DNA of 63,506 nt from contig CAAHFI011465846.1 of assembly GCA_900893395.1 (NCBI GenBank), positions 1 through 63,506 of the forward strand. The letters are read 5' to 3'. The translations under genes were made by a program, and so were the position numbers. Position 1 is the first letter of the stretch. Every line of letters begins with the position of its first letter. The notes under the pieces are model-generated. The model had not been told where the DNA came from and searched no databases. It saw only the letters and a program-made list of their open reading frames with translations. This document shows positions 23,601 to 37,149 of this stretch, in pieces. The stretch is from Euglena gracilis. Taxonomy: Eukaryota; Euglenozoa; Euglenophyceae; Euglenales; Euglenaceae.

Positions 23601-26600
23601 GTGCGTTTTTGCGCCTCCCGGGCGGTAAGTGCTGTGTTTTCCGCACGCCGGCCGCGGCGGAAATGGGGTCTCCGCGTCTGCGGTCCTTCGCAACAATCAG
23701 GCGAAGGGCGCCGGTGGTCGAGACGACCGAAAACGGCCGCGGCGACCGGTCGTTTTGCAGCCCGGAATGGGCCGATCGGGCCAAAAATGACGTTTTCTGG
23801 GCGTTCGTCATTTTCGTGCGTTTTTGCGCCTCCCGGGCGGTAAGTGCTGTGTTTTCCGCACGCCGGCCGCGGCGGAAATGGGGTCTCCGCGTCTGCGGTC
23901 CTTCGCAACAATCAGGCGAAGGGCGCCGGTGGTCGAGACGACCGAAAACGGCCGCGGCGACCGGTCGTTTTGCAGCCCGGAATGGGCCGATCGGGCCAAA
24001 AATGACGTTTTCTGGGCGTTCGTCATTTTCGTGCGTTTTTGCGCCTCCCGGGCGGTAAGTGCTGTGTTTTCCGCACGCCGGCCGCGGCGGAAATGGGGTC
24101 TCCGCGTCTGCGGTCCTTCGCAACAATCAGGCGAAGGGCGCCGGTGGTCGAGACGACCGAAAACGGCCGCGGCGACCGGTCGTTTTGCAGCCCGGAATGG
24201 GCCGATCGGGCCAAAAATGACGTTTTCTGGGCGTTCGTCATTTTCGTGCGTTTTTGCGCCTCCCGGGCGGTAAGTGCTGTGTTTTCCGCACGCCGGCCGC
24301 GGCGGAAATGGGGTCTCCGCGTCTGCGGTCCTTCGCAACAATCAGGCGAAGGGCGCCGGTGGTCGAGACGACCGAAAACGGCCGCGGCGACCGGTCGTTT
24401 TGCAGCCCGGAATGGGCCGATCGGGCCAAAAATGACGTTTTCTGGGCGTTCGTCATTTTCGTGCGTTTTTGCGCCTCCCGGGCGGTAAGTGCTGTGTTTT
24501 CCGCACGCCGGCCGCGGCGGAAATGGGGTCTCCGCGTCTGCGGTCCTTCGCAACAATCAGGCGAAGGGCGCCGGTGGTCGAGACGACCGAAAACGGCCGC
24601 GGCGACCGGTCGTTTTGCAGCCCGGAATGGGCCGATCGGGCCAAAAATGACGTTTTCTGGGCGTTCGTCATTTTCGTGCGTTTTTGCGCCTCCCGGGCGG
24701 TAAGTGCTGTGTTTTCCGCACGCCGGCCGCGGCGGAAATGGGGTCTCCGCGTCTGCGGTCCTTCGCAACAATCAGGCGAAGGGCGCCGGTGGTCGAGACG
24801 ACCGAAAACGGCCGCGGCGACCGGTCGTTTTGCAGCCCGGAATGGGCCGATCGGGCCAAAAATGACGTTTTCTGGGCGTTCGTCATTTTCGTGCGTTTTT
24901 GCGCCTCCCGGGCGGTAAGTGCTGTGTTTTCCGCACGCCGGCCGCGGCGGAAATGGGGTCTCCGCGTCTGCGGTCCTTCGCAACAATCAGGCGAAGGGCG
25001 CCGGTGGTCGAGACGACCGAAAACGGCCGCGGCGACCGGTCGTTTTGCAGCCCGGAATGGGCCGATCGGGCCAAAAATGACGTTTTCTGGGCGTTCGTCA
25101 TTTTCGTGCGTTTTTGCGCCTCCCGGGCGGTAAGTGCTGTGTTTTCCGCACGCCGGCCGCGGCGGAAATGGGGTCTCCGCGTCTGCGGTCCTTCGCAACA
25201 ATCAGGCGAAGGGCGCCGGTGGTCGAGACGACCGAAAACGGCCGCGGCGACCGGTCGTTTTGCAGCCCGGAATGGGCCGATCGGGCCAAAAATGACGTTT
25301 TCTGGGCGTTCGTCATTTTCGTGCGTTTTTGCGCCTCCCGGGCGGTAAGTGCTGTGTTTTCCGCACGCCGGCCGCGGCGGAAATGGGGTCTCCGCGTCTG
25401 CGGTCCTTCGCAACAATCAGGCGAAGGGCGCCGGTGGTCGAGACGACCGAAAACGGCCGCGGCGACCGGTCGTTTTGCAGCCCGGAATGGGCCGATCGGC
25501 CAAAAATGACGTTTTCTGGGCGTTCGTCATTTTCGTGCGTTTTTGCGCCTCCCGGGCGGTAAGTGCTGTGTTTTCCGCACGCCGGCCGCGGCGGAAATGG
25601 GGTCTCCGCGTCTGCGGTCCTTCGCAACAATCAGGCGAAGGGCGCCGGTGGTCGAGACGACCGAAAACGGCCGCGGCGACCGGTCGTTTTGCAGCCCGGA
25701 ATGGGCCGATCGGGCCAAAAATGACGTTTTCTGGGCGTTCGTCATTTTCGTGCGTTTTTGCGCCTCCCGGGCGGTAAGTGCTGTGTTTTCCGCACGCCGG
25801 CCGCGGCGGAAATGGGGTCTCCGCGTCTGCGGTCCTTCGCAACAATCAGGCGAAGGGCGCCGGTGGTCGAGACGACCGAAAACGGCCGCGGCGACCGGTC
25901 GTTTTGCAGCCCGGAATGGGCCGATCGGGCCAAAAATGACGTTTTCTGGGCGTTCGTCATTTTCGTGCGTTTTTGCGCCTCCCGGGCGGTAAGTGCTGTG
26001 TTTTCCGCACGCCGGCCGCGGCGGAAATGGGGTCTCCGCGTCTGCGGTCCTTCGCAACAATCAGGCGAAGGGCGCCGGTGGTCGAGACGACCGAAAACGG
26101 CCGCGGCGACCGGTCGTTTTGCAGCCCGGAATGGGCCGATCGGGCCAAAAATGACGTTTTCTGGGCGTTCGTCATTTTCGTGCGTTTTTGCGCCTCCCGG
26201 GCGGTAAGTGCTGTGTTTTCCGCACGCCGGCCGCGGCGGAAATGGGGTCTCCGCGTCTGCGGTCCTTCGCAACAATCAGGCGAAGGGCGCCGGTGGTCGA
26301 GACGACCGAAAACGGCCGCGGCGACCGGTCGTTTTGCAGCCCGGAATGGGCCGATCGGGCCAAAAATGACGTTTTCTGGGCGTTCGTCATTTTCGTGCGT
26401 TTTTGCGCCTCCCGGGCGGTAAGTGCTGTGTTTTCCGCACGCCGGCCGCGGCGGAAATGGGGTCTCCGCGTCTGCGGTCCTTCGCAACAATCAGGCGAAG
26501 GGCGCCGGTGGTCGAGACGACCGAAAACGGCCGCGGCGACCGGTCGTTTTGCAGCCCGGAATGGGCCGATCGGGCCAAAAGACGTTTTCTGGGCGTTCGT

Positions 26601-27190
26601 CATTTTCGTGCGTTTTTGCGCCTCCCGGGCGGTAAGTGCTGTGTTTTCCGCACGCCGGCCGCGGCGGAAATGGGGTCTCCGCGTCTGCGGTCCTTCGCAA
26701 CAATCAGGCGAAGGGCGCCGGTGGTCGAGACGACCGAAAACGGCCGCGGCGACCGGTCGTTTTGCAGCCCGGAATGGGCCGATCGGCCAAAAGACGTTTT
26801 CTGGGCGTTCGTCATTTTCGTGCGTTTTTGCGCCTCCCGGGCGGTAAGTGCTGTGTTTTCCGCACGCCGGCCGCGGCGGAAATGGGGTCTCCGCGTCTGC
26901 GGTCCTTCGCAACAATCAGGCGAAGGGCGCCGGTGGTCGAGACGACCGAAAACGGCCGCGGCGACCGGTCGTTTTGCAGCCCGGAATGGGCCGATCGGCC
27001 AAAAATGACGTTTTCTGGGCGTTCGTCATTTTCGTGCGTTTTTGCGCCTCCCGGGCGGTAAGTGCTGTGTTTTCCGCACGCCGGCCGCGGCGGAAATGGG
27101 GTCTCCGCGTCTGCGGTCCTTCGCAACAATCAGGCGAAGGGCGCCGGTGGTCGAGACGACCGAAAACGGCCGCGGCGACCGGTCGTTTTG

Positions 27191-28757
27191 CCGCCCGGAA
27201 TGGGCCGATCGGAGCCAAAAGACGTTTTCTGGGCGTTCGTCATTTTCGTGCGTTTTTGCGCCTCCCGGGCGGTAAGTGCTGTGTTTTCCGCACGCCGGCC
27301 GCGGCGGAAATGGGGTCTCCGCGTCTGCGGTCCTTCGCAACAATCAGGCGAAGGGCGCCGGTGGTCGAGACGACCGAAAACGGCCGCGGCGACCGGTCGT
27401 TTTGCCGCCCGGAATGGGCCGATCGGAGCCAAAAATGACGTTTTCTGGGCGTTCGTCATTTTCGTGCGTTTTTGCGCCTCCCGGGCGGTAAGTGCTGTGT
27501 TTTCCGCACGCCGGCCGCGGCGGAAATGGGGTCTCCGCGTCTGCGGTCCTTCGCAACAATCAGGCGAAGGGCGCCGGTGGTCGAGACGACCGAAAACGGC
27601 CGCGGCGACCGGTCGTTTTGCAGCCCGGAATGGGCCGATCGGCCAAAAATGACGTTTTCTGGGCGTTCGTCATTTTCGTGCGTTTTTGCGCCTCCCGGGC
27701 GGTAAGTGCTGTGTTTTCCGCACGCCGGCCGCGGCGGAAATGGGGTCTCCGCGTCTGCGGTCCTTCGCAACAATCAGGCGAAGGGCGCCGGTGGTCGAGA
27801 CGACCGAAAACGGCCGCGGCGACCGGTCGTTTTGCCGCCCGGAATGGGCCGATCGGAGCCAAAAGACGTTTTCTGGGCGTTCGTCATTTTCGTGCTTTTT
27901 GCGCCTCCCGGGCGGTAAGTGCTGTGTTTTCCGCACGCCGGCCGCGGCGGAAATGGGGTCTCCGCGTCTGCGGTCCTTCGCAACAATCAGGCGAAGGGCG
28001 CCGGTGGTCGAGACGACCGAAAACGGCCGCGGCGACCGGTCGTTTTGCCGCCCGGAATGGGCCGATCGGAGCCAAAAGACGTTTTCTGGGCGTTCGTCAT
28101 TTTCGTGCGTTTTTGCGCCTCCCGGGCGGTAAGTGCTGTGTTTTCCGCACGCCGGCCGCGGCGGAAATGGGGTCTCCGCGTCTGCGGTCTTCGCAACAAT
28201 CAGGCGAAGGGCGCCGGTGGTCGAGACGACCGAAAACGGCCGCGGCGACCGGTCGTTTTGCCGCCCGGAATGGGCCGATCGGAGCCAAAAGACGTTTTCT
28301 GGGCGTTCGTCATTTTCGTGCTTTTTGCGCCTCCCGGGCGGTAAGTGCTGTGTTTTCCGCACGCCGGCCGCGGCGGAAATGGGGTCTCCGCGTCTGCGGT
28401 CCTTCGCAACAATCAGGCGAAGGGCGCCGGTGGTCGAGACGACCGAAAACGGCCGCGGCGACCGGTCGTTTTGCAGCCCGGAATGGGCCGATCGGGCCAA
28501 AAATGACGTTTTCTGGGCGTTCGTCATTTTCGTGCGTTTTTGCGCCTCCCGGGCGGTAAGTGCTGTGTTTTCCGCACGCCGGCCGCGGCGGAAATGGGGT
28601 CTCCGCGTCTGCGGTCCTTCGCAACAATCAGGCGAAGGGCGCCGGTGGTCGAGACGACCGAAAACGGCCGCGGCGACCGGTCGTTTTGCAGCCCGGAATG
28701 GGCCGATCGGAGCCAAAAATGACGTTTTCTGGGCGTTCGTCATTTTCGTGCTTTTTT
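27191..28757 (+). repeat. Patch of A/B mosaic units inside the type A array
   Basis: Several consecutive units have A backbones but carry B-diagnostic bases. TTGCCGCCC and GATCGGAGCC occur together near 27,191, 27,405, 27,835, 28,048 and 28,261, and GATCGGAGCC alone near 28,708. CGTGCTTTTT in place of CGTGCGTTTTT occurs near 27,893, 28,320 and 28,751. Other B markers (CCGGAGG, AAACAGGCCG, GTAAATG, GGTTCTT) are absent. Pure A units are interleaved near 27,560-27,773 and 28,413-28,627. The preceding stretch, 26,423-27,190, is type A with shortened CCAAAAGACG or GATCGGCC forms. The patch lies about 17 kb from the A/B switch. It could be conversion from B or an intermediate ancestor of B. Confidence 0.9.
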
Positions 28758-31700
28758 GCGCCTCCCGGGCGGTAAGTGCTGTGTTTTCCGCACGCCGGCC
28801 GCGGCGGAAATGGGGTCTCCGCGTCTGCGGTCCTTCGCAACAATCAGGCGAAGGGCGCCGGTGGTCGAGACGACCGAAAACGGCCGCGGCGACCGGTCGT
28901 TTTGCAGCCCGGAATGGGCCGATCGGCCAAAAATGACGTTTTCTGGGCGTTCGTCATTTTCGTGCGTTTTTGCGCCTCCCGGGCGGTAAGTGCTGTGTTT
29001 TCCGCACGCCGGCCGCGGCGGAAATGGGGTCTCCGCGTCTGCGGTCCTTCGCAACAATCAGGCGAAGGGCGCCGGTGGTCGAGACGACCGAAAACGGCCG
29101 CGGCGACCGGTCGTTTTGCAGCCCGGAATGGGCCGATCGGGCCAAAAATGACGTTTTCTGGGCGTTCGTCATTTTCGTGCGTTTTTGCGCCTCCCGGGCG
29201 GTAAGTGCTGTGTTTTCCGCACGCCGGCCGCGGCGGAAATGGGGTCTCCGCGTCTGCGGTCCTTCGCAACAATCAGGCGAAGGGCGCCGGTGGTCGAGAC
29301 GACCGAAAACGGCCGCGGCGACCGGTCGTTTTGCAGCCCGGAATGGGCCGATCGGGCCAAAAATGACGTTTTCTGGGCGTTCGTCATTTTCGTGCGTTTT
29401 TGCGCCTCCCGGGCGGTAAGTGCTGTGTTTTCCGCACGCCGGCCGCGGCGGAAATGGGGTCTCCGCGTCTGCGGTCCTTCGCAACAATCAGGCGAAGGGC
29501 GCCGGTGGTCGAGACGACCGAAAACGGCCGCGGCGACCGGTCGTTTTGCAGCCCGGAATGGGCCGATCGGCCAAAAATGACGTTTTCTGGGCGTTCGTCA
29601 TTTTCGTGCGTTTTTGCGCCTCCCGGGCGGTAAGTGCTGTGTTTTCCGCACGCCGGCCGCGGCGGAAATGGGGTCTCCGCGTCTGCGGTCCTTCGCAACA
29701 ATCAGGCGAAGGGCGCCGGTGGTCGAGACGACCGAAAACGGCCGCGGCGACCGGTCGTTTTGCAGCCCGGAATGGGCCGATCGGGCCAAAAATGACGTTT
29801 TCTGGGCGTTCGTCATTTTCGTGCGTTTTTGCGCCTCCCGGGCGGTAAGTGCTGTGTTTTCCGCACGCCGGCCGCGGCGGAAATGGGGTCTCCGCGTCTG
29901 CGGTCCTTCGCAACAATCAGGCGAAGGGCGCCGGTGGTCGAGACGACCGAAAACGGCCGCGGCGACCGGTCGTTTTGCAGCCCGGAATGGGCCGATCGGG
30001 CCAAAAATGACGTTTTCTGGGCGTTCGTCATTTTCGTGCGTTTTTGCGCCTCCCGGGCGGTAAGTGCTGTGTTTTCCGCACGCCGGCCGCGGCGGAAATG
30101 GGGTCTCCGCGTCTGCGGTCCTTCGCAACAATCAGGCGAAGGGCGCCGGTGGTCGAGACGACCGAAAACGGCCGCGGCGACCGGTCGTTTTGCAGCCCGG
30201 AATGGGCCGATCGGGCCAAAAATGACGTTTTCTGGGCGTTCGTCATTTTCGTGCGTTTTTGCGCCTCCCGGGCGGTAAGTGCTGTGTTTTCCGCACGCCG
30301 GCCGCGGCGGAAATGGGGTCTCCGCGTCTGCGGTCCTTCGCAACAATCAGGCGAAGGGCGCCGGTGGTCGAGACGACCGAAAACGGCCGCGGCGACCGGT
30401 CGTTTTGCAGCCCGGAATGGGCCGATCGCCAAAAATGACGTTTTCTGGGCGTTCGTCATTTTCGTGCGTTTTTGCGCCTCCCGGGCGGTAAGTGCTGTGT
30501 TTTCCGCACGCCGGCCGCGGCGGAAATGGGGTCTCCGCGTCTGCGGTCCTTCGCAACAATCAGGCGAAGGGCGCCGGTGGTCGAGACGACCGAAAACGGC
30601 CCGGCGACCGGTCGTTTTGCAGCCCGGAATGGGCCGATCGGCGCCAAAAATGACGTTTTCTGGGCGTTCGTCATTTTCGTGCGTTTTTGCGCCTCCCGGG
30701 CGGTAAGTGCTGTGTTTTCCGCACGCCGGCCGCGGCGGAAATGGGGTCTCCGCGTCTGCGGTCCTTCGCAACAATCAGGCGAAGGGCGCCGGTGGTCGAG
30801 ACGACCGAAAACGGCCGCGGCGACCGGTCGTTTTGCAGCCCGGAATGGGCCGATCGGGCCAAAAATGACGTTTTCTGGGCGTTCGTCATTTTCGTGCGTT
30901 TTTGCGCCTCCCGGGCGGTAAGTGCTGTGTTTTCCGCACGCCGGCCGCGGCGGAAATGGGGTCTCCGCGTCTGCGGTCCTTCGCAACAATCAGGCGAAGG
31001 GCGCCGGTGGTCGAGACGACCGAAAACGGCCGCGGCGACCGGTCGTTTTGCAGCCCGGAATGGGCCGATCGGGCCAAAAATGACGTTTTCTGGGCGTTCG
31101 TCATTTTCGTGCGTTTTTGCGCCTCCCGGGCGGTAAGTGCTGTGTTTTCCGCACGCCGGCCGCGGCGGAAATGGGGTCTCCGCGTCTGCGGTCCTTCGCA
31201 ACAATCAGGCGAAGGGCGCCGGTGGTCGAGACGACCGAAAACGGCCGGCGACCGGTCGTTTTGCAGCCCGGAATGGGCCGATCGGGCCAAAAATGACGTT
31301 TTCTGGGCGTTCGTCATTTTCGTGCGTTTTTGCGCCTCCCGGGCGGTAAGTGCTGTGTTTTCCGCACGCCGGCCGCGGCGGAAATGGGGTCTCCGCGTCT
31401 GCGGTCCTTCGCAACAATCAGGCGAAGGGCGCCGGTGGTCGAGACGACCGAAAACGGCCGCGGCGACCGGTCGTTTTGCAGCCCGGAATGGGCCGATCGG
31501 GCCAAAAATGACGTTTTCTGGGCGTTCGTCATTTTCGTGCGTTTTTGCGCCTCCCGGGCGGTAAGTGCTGTGTTTTCCGCACGCCGGCCGCGGCGGAAAT
31601 GGGGTCTCCGCGTCTGCGGTCCTTCGCAACAATCAGGCGAAGGGCGCCGGTGGTCGAGACGACCGAAAACGGCCGCGGCGACCGGTCGTTTTGCAGCCCG

Positions 31701-32420
31701 GAATGGGCCGATCGGCCAAAAATGACGTTTTCTGGGCGTTCGTCATTTTCGTGCGTTTTTGCGCCTCCCGGGCGGTAAGTGCTGTGTTTTCCGCACGCCG
31801 GCCGCGGCGGAAATGGGGTCTCCGCGTCTGCGGTCCTTCGCAACAATCAGGCGAAGGGCGCCGGTGGTCGAGACGACCGAAAACGGCCGGCGACCGGTCG
31901 TTTTGCAGCCCGGAATGGGCCGATCGGCGCCAAAAATGACGTTTTCTGGGCGTTCGTCATTTTCGTGCGTTTTTGCGCCTCCCGGGCGGTAAGTGCTGTG
32001 TTTTCCGCACGCCGGCCGCGGCGGAAATGGGGTCTCCGCGTCTGCGGTCCTTCGCAACAATCAGGCGAAGGGCGCCGGTGGTCGAGACGACCGAAAACGG
32101 CCGCGGCGACCGGTCGTTTTGCAGCCCGGAATGGGCCGATCGGCCAAAAATGACGTTTTCTGGGCGTTCGTCATTTTCGTGCGTTTTTGCGCCTCCCGGG
32201 CGGTAAGTGCTGTGTTTTCCGCACGCCGGCCGCGGCGGAAATGGGGTCTCCGCGTCTGCGGTCCTTCGCAACAATCAGGCGAAGGGCGCCGGTGGTCGAG
32301 ACGACCGAAAACGGCCCGGCGACCGGTCGTTTTGCAGCCCGGAATGGGCCGATCGGGCCAAAAATGACGTTTTCTGGGCGTTCGTCATTTTCGTGCGTTT
32401 TTGCGCCTCCCGGGCGGTAA
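28758..32420 (+). repeat. Lightly variable type A units
   Basis: Type A units with mean spacing about 214.5. Variation is again limited to the same sites. GATCGGCC occurs near 28,926, 29,569, 31,714 and 32,143. GATCGCC occurs near 30,425. GATCGGCGCC, a form with one inserted C, occurs near 30,641 and 31,926. GGCCCGG or GGCCGGCG loops occur near 30,600, 31,246, 31,888 and 32,314. No foreign sequence is present. Confidence 0.9.
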
Positions 32421-35400
32421 GTGCTGTGTTTTCCGCACGCCGGCCGCGGCGGAAATGGGGTCTCCGCGTCTGCGGTCCTTCGCAACAATCAGGCGAAGGG
32501 CGCCGGTGGTCGAGACGACCGAAAACGGCCGCGGCGACCGGTCGTTTTGCAGCCCGGAATGGGCCGATCGGGCCAAAAATGACGTTTTCTGGGCGTTCGT
32601 CATTTTCGTGCGTTTTTGCGCCTCCCGGGCGGTAAGTGCTGTGTTTTCCGCACGCCGGCCGCGGCGGAAATGGGGTCTCCGCGTCTGCGGTCCTTCGCAA
32701 CAATCAGGCGAAGGGCGCCGGTGGTCGAGACGACCGAAAACGGCCGCGGCGACCGGTCGTTTTGCAGCCCGGAATGGGCCGATCGGGCCAAAAATGACGT
32801 TTTCTGGGCGTTCGTCATTTTCGTGCGTTTTTGCGCCTCCCGGGCGGTAAGTGCTGTGTTTTCCGCACGCCGGCCGCGGCGGAAATGGGGTCTCCGCGTC
32901 TGCGGTCCTTCGCAACAATCAGGCGAAGGGCGCCGGTGGTCGAGACGACCGAAAACGGCCGCGGCGACCGGTCGTTTTGCAGCCCGGAATGGGCCGATCG
33001 GGCCAAAAATGACGTTTTCTGGGCGTTCGTCATTTTCGTGCGTTTTTGCGCCTCCCGGGCGGTAAGTGCTGTGTTTTCCGCACGCCGGCCGCGGCGGAAA
33101 TGGGGTCTCCGCGTCTGCGGTCCTTCGCAACAATCAGGCGAAGGGCGCCGGTGGTCGAGACGACCGAAAACGGCCGCGGCGACCGGTCGTTTTGCAGCCC
33201 GGAATGGGCCGATCGGGCCAAAAATGACGTTTTCTGGGCGTTCGTCATTTTCGTGCGTTTTTGCGCCTCCCGGGCGGTAAGTGCTGTGTTTTCCGCACGC
33301 CGGCCGCGGCGGAAATGGGGTCTCCGCGTCTGCGGTCCTTCGCAACAATCAGGCGAAGGGCGCCGGTGGTCGAGACGACCGAAAACGGCCGCGGCGACCG
33401 GTCGTTTTGCAGCCCGGAATGGGCCGATCGGGCCAAAAATGACGTTTTCTGGGCGTTCGTCATTTTCGTGCGTTTTTGCGCCTCCCGGGCGGTAAGTGCT
33501 GTGTTTTCCGCACGCCGGCCGCGGCGGAAATGGGGTCTCCGCGTCTGCGGTCCTTCGCAACAATCAGGCGAAGGGCGCCGGTGGTCGAGACGACCGAAAA
33601 CGGCCGCGGCGACCGGTCGTTTTGCAGCCCGGAATGGGCCGATCGGGCCAAAAATGACGTTTTCTGGGCGTTCGTCATTTTCGTGCGTTTTTGCGCCTCC
33701 CGGGCGGTAAGTGCTGTGTTTTCCGCACGCCGGCCGCGGCGGAAATGGGGTCTCCGCGTCTGCGGTCCTTCGCAACAATCAGGCGAAGGGCGCCGGTGGT
33801 CGAGACGACCGAAAACGGCCGCGGCGACCGGTCGTTTTGCAGCCCGGAATGGGCCGATCGGGCCAAAAATGACGTTTTCTGGGCGTTCGTCATTTTCGTG
33901 CGTTTTTGCGCCTCCCGGGCGGTAAGTGCTGTGTTTTCCGCACGCCGGCCGCGGCGGAAATGGGGTCTCCGCGTCTGCGGTCCTTCGCAACAATCAGGCG
34001 AAGGGCGCCGGTGGTCGAGACGACCGAAAACGGCCGCGGCGACCGGTCGTTTTGCAGCCCGGAATGGGCCGATCGGGCCAAAAATGACGTTTTCTGGGCG
34101 TTCGTCATTTTCGTGCGTTTTTGCGCCTCCCGGGCGGTAAGTGCTGTGTTTTCCGCACGCCGGCCGCGGCGGAAATGGGGTCTCCGCGTCTGCGGTCCTT
34201 CGCAACAATCAGGCGAAGGGCGCCGGTGGTCGAGACGACCGAAAACGGCCGCGGCGACCGGTCGTTTTGCAGCCCGGAATGGGCCGATCGGGCCAAAAAT
34301 GACGTTTTCTGGGCGTTCGTCATTTTCGTGCGTTTTTGCGCCTCCCGGGCGGTAAGTGCTGTGTTTTCCGCACGCCGGCCGCGGCGGAAATGGGGTCTCC
34401 GCGTCTGCGGTCCTTCGCAACAATCAGGCGAAGGGCGCCGGTGGTCGAGACGACCGAAAACGGCCGCGGCGACCGGTCGTTTTGCAGCCCGGAATGGGCC
34501 GATCGGGCCAAAAATGACGTTTTCTGGGCGTTCGTCATTTTCGTGCGTTTTTGCGCCTCCCGGGCGGTAAGTGCTGTGTTTTCCGCACGCCGGCCGCGGC
34601 GGAAATGGGGTCTCCGCGTCTGCGGTCCTTCGCAACAATCAGGCGAAGGGCGCCGGTGGTCGAGACGACCGAAAACGGCCGCGGCGACCGGTCGTTTTGC
34701 AGCCCGGAATGGGCCGATCGGGCCAAAAATGACGTTTTCTGGGCGTTCGTCATTTTCGTGCGTTTTTGCGCCTCCCGGGCGGTAAGTGCTGTGTTTTCCG
34801 CACGCCGGCCGCGGCGGAAATGGGGTCTCCGCGTCTGCGGTCCTTCGCAACAATCAGGCGAAGGGCGCCGGTGGTCGAGACGACCGAAAACGGCCGCGGC
34901 GACCGGTCGTTTTGCAGCCCGGAATGGGCCGATCGGGCCAAAAATGACGTTTTCTGGGCGTTCGTCATTTTCGTGCGTTTTTGCGCCTCCCGGGCGGTAA
35001 GTGCTGTGTTTTCCGCACGCCGGCCGCGGCGGAAATGGGGTCTCCGCGTCTGCGGTCCTTCGCAACAATCAGGCGAAGGGCGCCGGTGGTCGAGACGACC
35101 GAAAACGGCCGCGGCGACCGGTCGTTTTGCAGCCCGGAATGGGCCGATCGGGCCAAAAATGACGTTTTCTGGGCGTTCGTCATTTTCGTGCGTTTTTGCG
35201 CCTCCCGGGCGGTAAGTGCTGTGTTTTCCGCACGCCGGCCGCGGCGGAAATGGGGTCTCCGCGTCTGCGGTCCTTCGCAACAATCAGGCGAAGGGCGCCG
35301 GTGGTCGAGACGACCGAAAACGGCCGCGGCGACCGGTCGTTTTGCAGCCCGGAATGGGCCGATCGGGCCAAAAATGACGTTTTCTGGGCGTTCGTCATTT

Positions 35401-37149
35401 TCGTGCGTTTTTGCGCCTCCCGGGCGGTAAGTGCTGTGTTTTCCGCACGCCGGCCGCGGCGGAAATGGGGTCTCCGCGTCTGCGGTCCTTCGCAACAATC
35501 AGGCGAAGGGCGCCGGTGGTCGAGACGACCGAAAACGGCCGCGCGACCGGTCGTTTTGCAGCCCGGAATGGGCCGATCGGGCCAAAAATGACGTTTTCTG
35601 GGCGTTCGTCATTTTCGTGCGTTTTTGCGCCTCCCGGGCGGTAAGTGCTGTGTTTTCCGCACGCCGGCCGCGGCGGAAATGGGGTCTCCGCGTCTGCGGT
35701 CCTTCGCAACAATCAGGCGAAGGGCGCCGGTGGTCGAGACGACCGAAAACGGCCGCGGCGACCGGTCGTTTTGCAGCCCGGAATGGGCCGATCGGGCCAA
35801 AAATGACGTTTTCTGGGCGTTCGTCATTTTCGTGCGTTTTTGCGCCTCCCGGGCGGTAAGTGCTGTGTTTTCCGCACGCCGGCCGCGGCGGAAATGGGGT
35901 CTCCGCGTCTGCGGTCCTTCGCAACAATCAGGCGAAGGGCGCCGGTGGTCGAGACGACCGAAAACGGCCGCGGCGACCGGTCGTTTTGCAGCCCGGAATG
36001 GGCCGATCGGGCCAAAAATGACGTTTTCTGGGCGTTCGTCATTTTCGTGCGTTTTTGCGCCTCCCGGGCGGTAAGTGCTGTGTTTTCCGCACGCCGGCCG
36101 CGGCGGAAATGGGGTCTCCGCGTCTGCGGTCCTTCGCAACAATCAGGCGAAGGGCGCCGGTGGTCGAGACGACCGAAAACGGCCGCGGCGACCGGTCGTT
36201 TTGCAGCCCGGAATGGGCCGATCGGGCCAAAAATGACGTTTTCTGGGCGTTCGTCATTTTCGTGCGTTTTTGCGCCTCCCGGGCGGTAAGTGCTGTGTTT
36301 TCCGCACGCCGGCCGCGGCGGAAATGGGGTCTCCGCGTCTGCGGTCCTTCGCAACAATCAGGCGAAGGGCGCCGGTGGTCGAGACGACCGAAAACGGCCG
36401 CGGCGACCGGTCGTTTTGCAGCCCGGAATGGGCCGATCGGGCCAAAAATGACGTTTTCTGGGCGTTCGTCATTTTCGTGCGTTTTTGCGCCTCCCGGGCG
36501 GTAAGTGCTGTGTTTTCCGCACGCCGGCCGCGGCGGAAATGGGGTCTCCGCGTCTGCGGTCCTTCGCAACAATCAGGCGAAGGGCGCCGGTGGTCGAGAC
36601 GACCGAAAACGGCCGCGGCGACCGGTCGTTTTGCAGCCCGGAATGGGCCGATCGGGCCAAAAATGACGTTTTCTGGGCGTTCGTCATTTTCGTGCGTTTT
36701 TGCGCCTCCCGGGCGGTAAGTGCTGTGTTTTCCGCACGCCGGCCGCGGCGGAAATGGGGTCTCCGCGTCTGCGGTCCTTCGCAACAATCAGGCGAAGGGC
36801 GCCGGTGGTCGAGACGACCGAAAACGGCCGCGGCGACCGGTCGTTTTGCAGCCCGGAATGGGCCGATCGGGCCAAAAATGACGTTTTCTGGGCGTTCGTC
36901 ATTTTCGTGCGTTTTTGCGCCTCCCGGGCGGTAAGTGCTGTGTTTTCCGCACGCCGGCCGCGGCGGAAATGGGGTCTCCGCGTCTGCGGTCCTTCGCAAC
37001 AATCAGGCGAAGGGCGCCGGTGGTCGAGACGACCGAAAACGGCCGCGGCGACCGGTCGTTTTGCAGCCCGGAATGGGCCGATCGGGCCAAAAATGACGTT
37101 TTCTGGGCGTTCGTCATTTTCGTGCGTTTTTGCGCCTCCCGGGCGGTAA
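32421..37149 (+). repeat. Second homogenised type A core
   Basis: Twenty-two consecutive units with spacing of exactly 215, apart from one 214-base unit where the loop reads GGCCGCGCGACC near 35,543. Sequence matches the first core. The two cores are separated by about 6 kb of more variable and mosaic units. That pattern fits two separate local amplifications of the same unit, or one amplification later interrupted. Confidence 0.9.

Larger units (their letters stand above)
12454..26422 (+). repeat. Homogenised core of the type A array
   Basis: About 65 consecutive units with almost no variation. Landmark spacing from 13,313 to 18,258 is exactly 215 throughout; text lines 2,580 bases (12 units) apart, such as those starting at 13,501 and 16,081, are identical. 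The only length changes I see are single-G losses in GATCGGGCC near 13,250, 18,622, 19,482 and 25,499, and a two-base loss (TTTTGCCCCGG) near 22,686. Such uniformity is expected from recent amplification or efficient gene conversion. It also means the copy number here is the part of an assembly most likely to be wrong. Confidence 0.92.
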
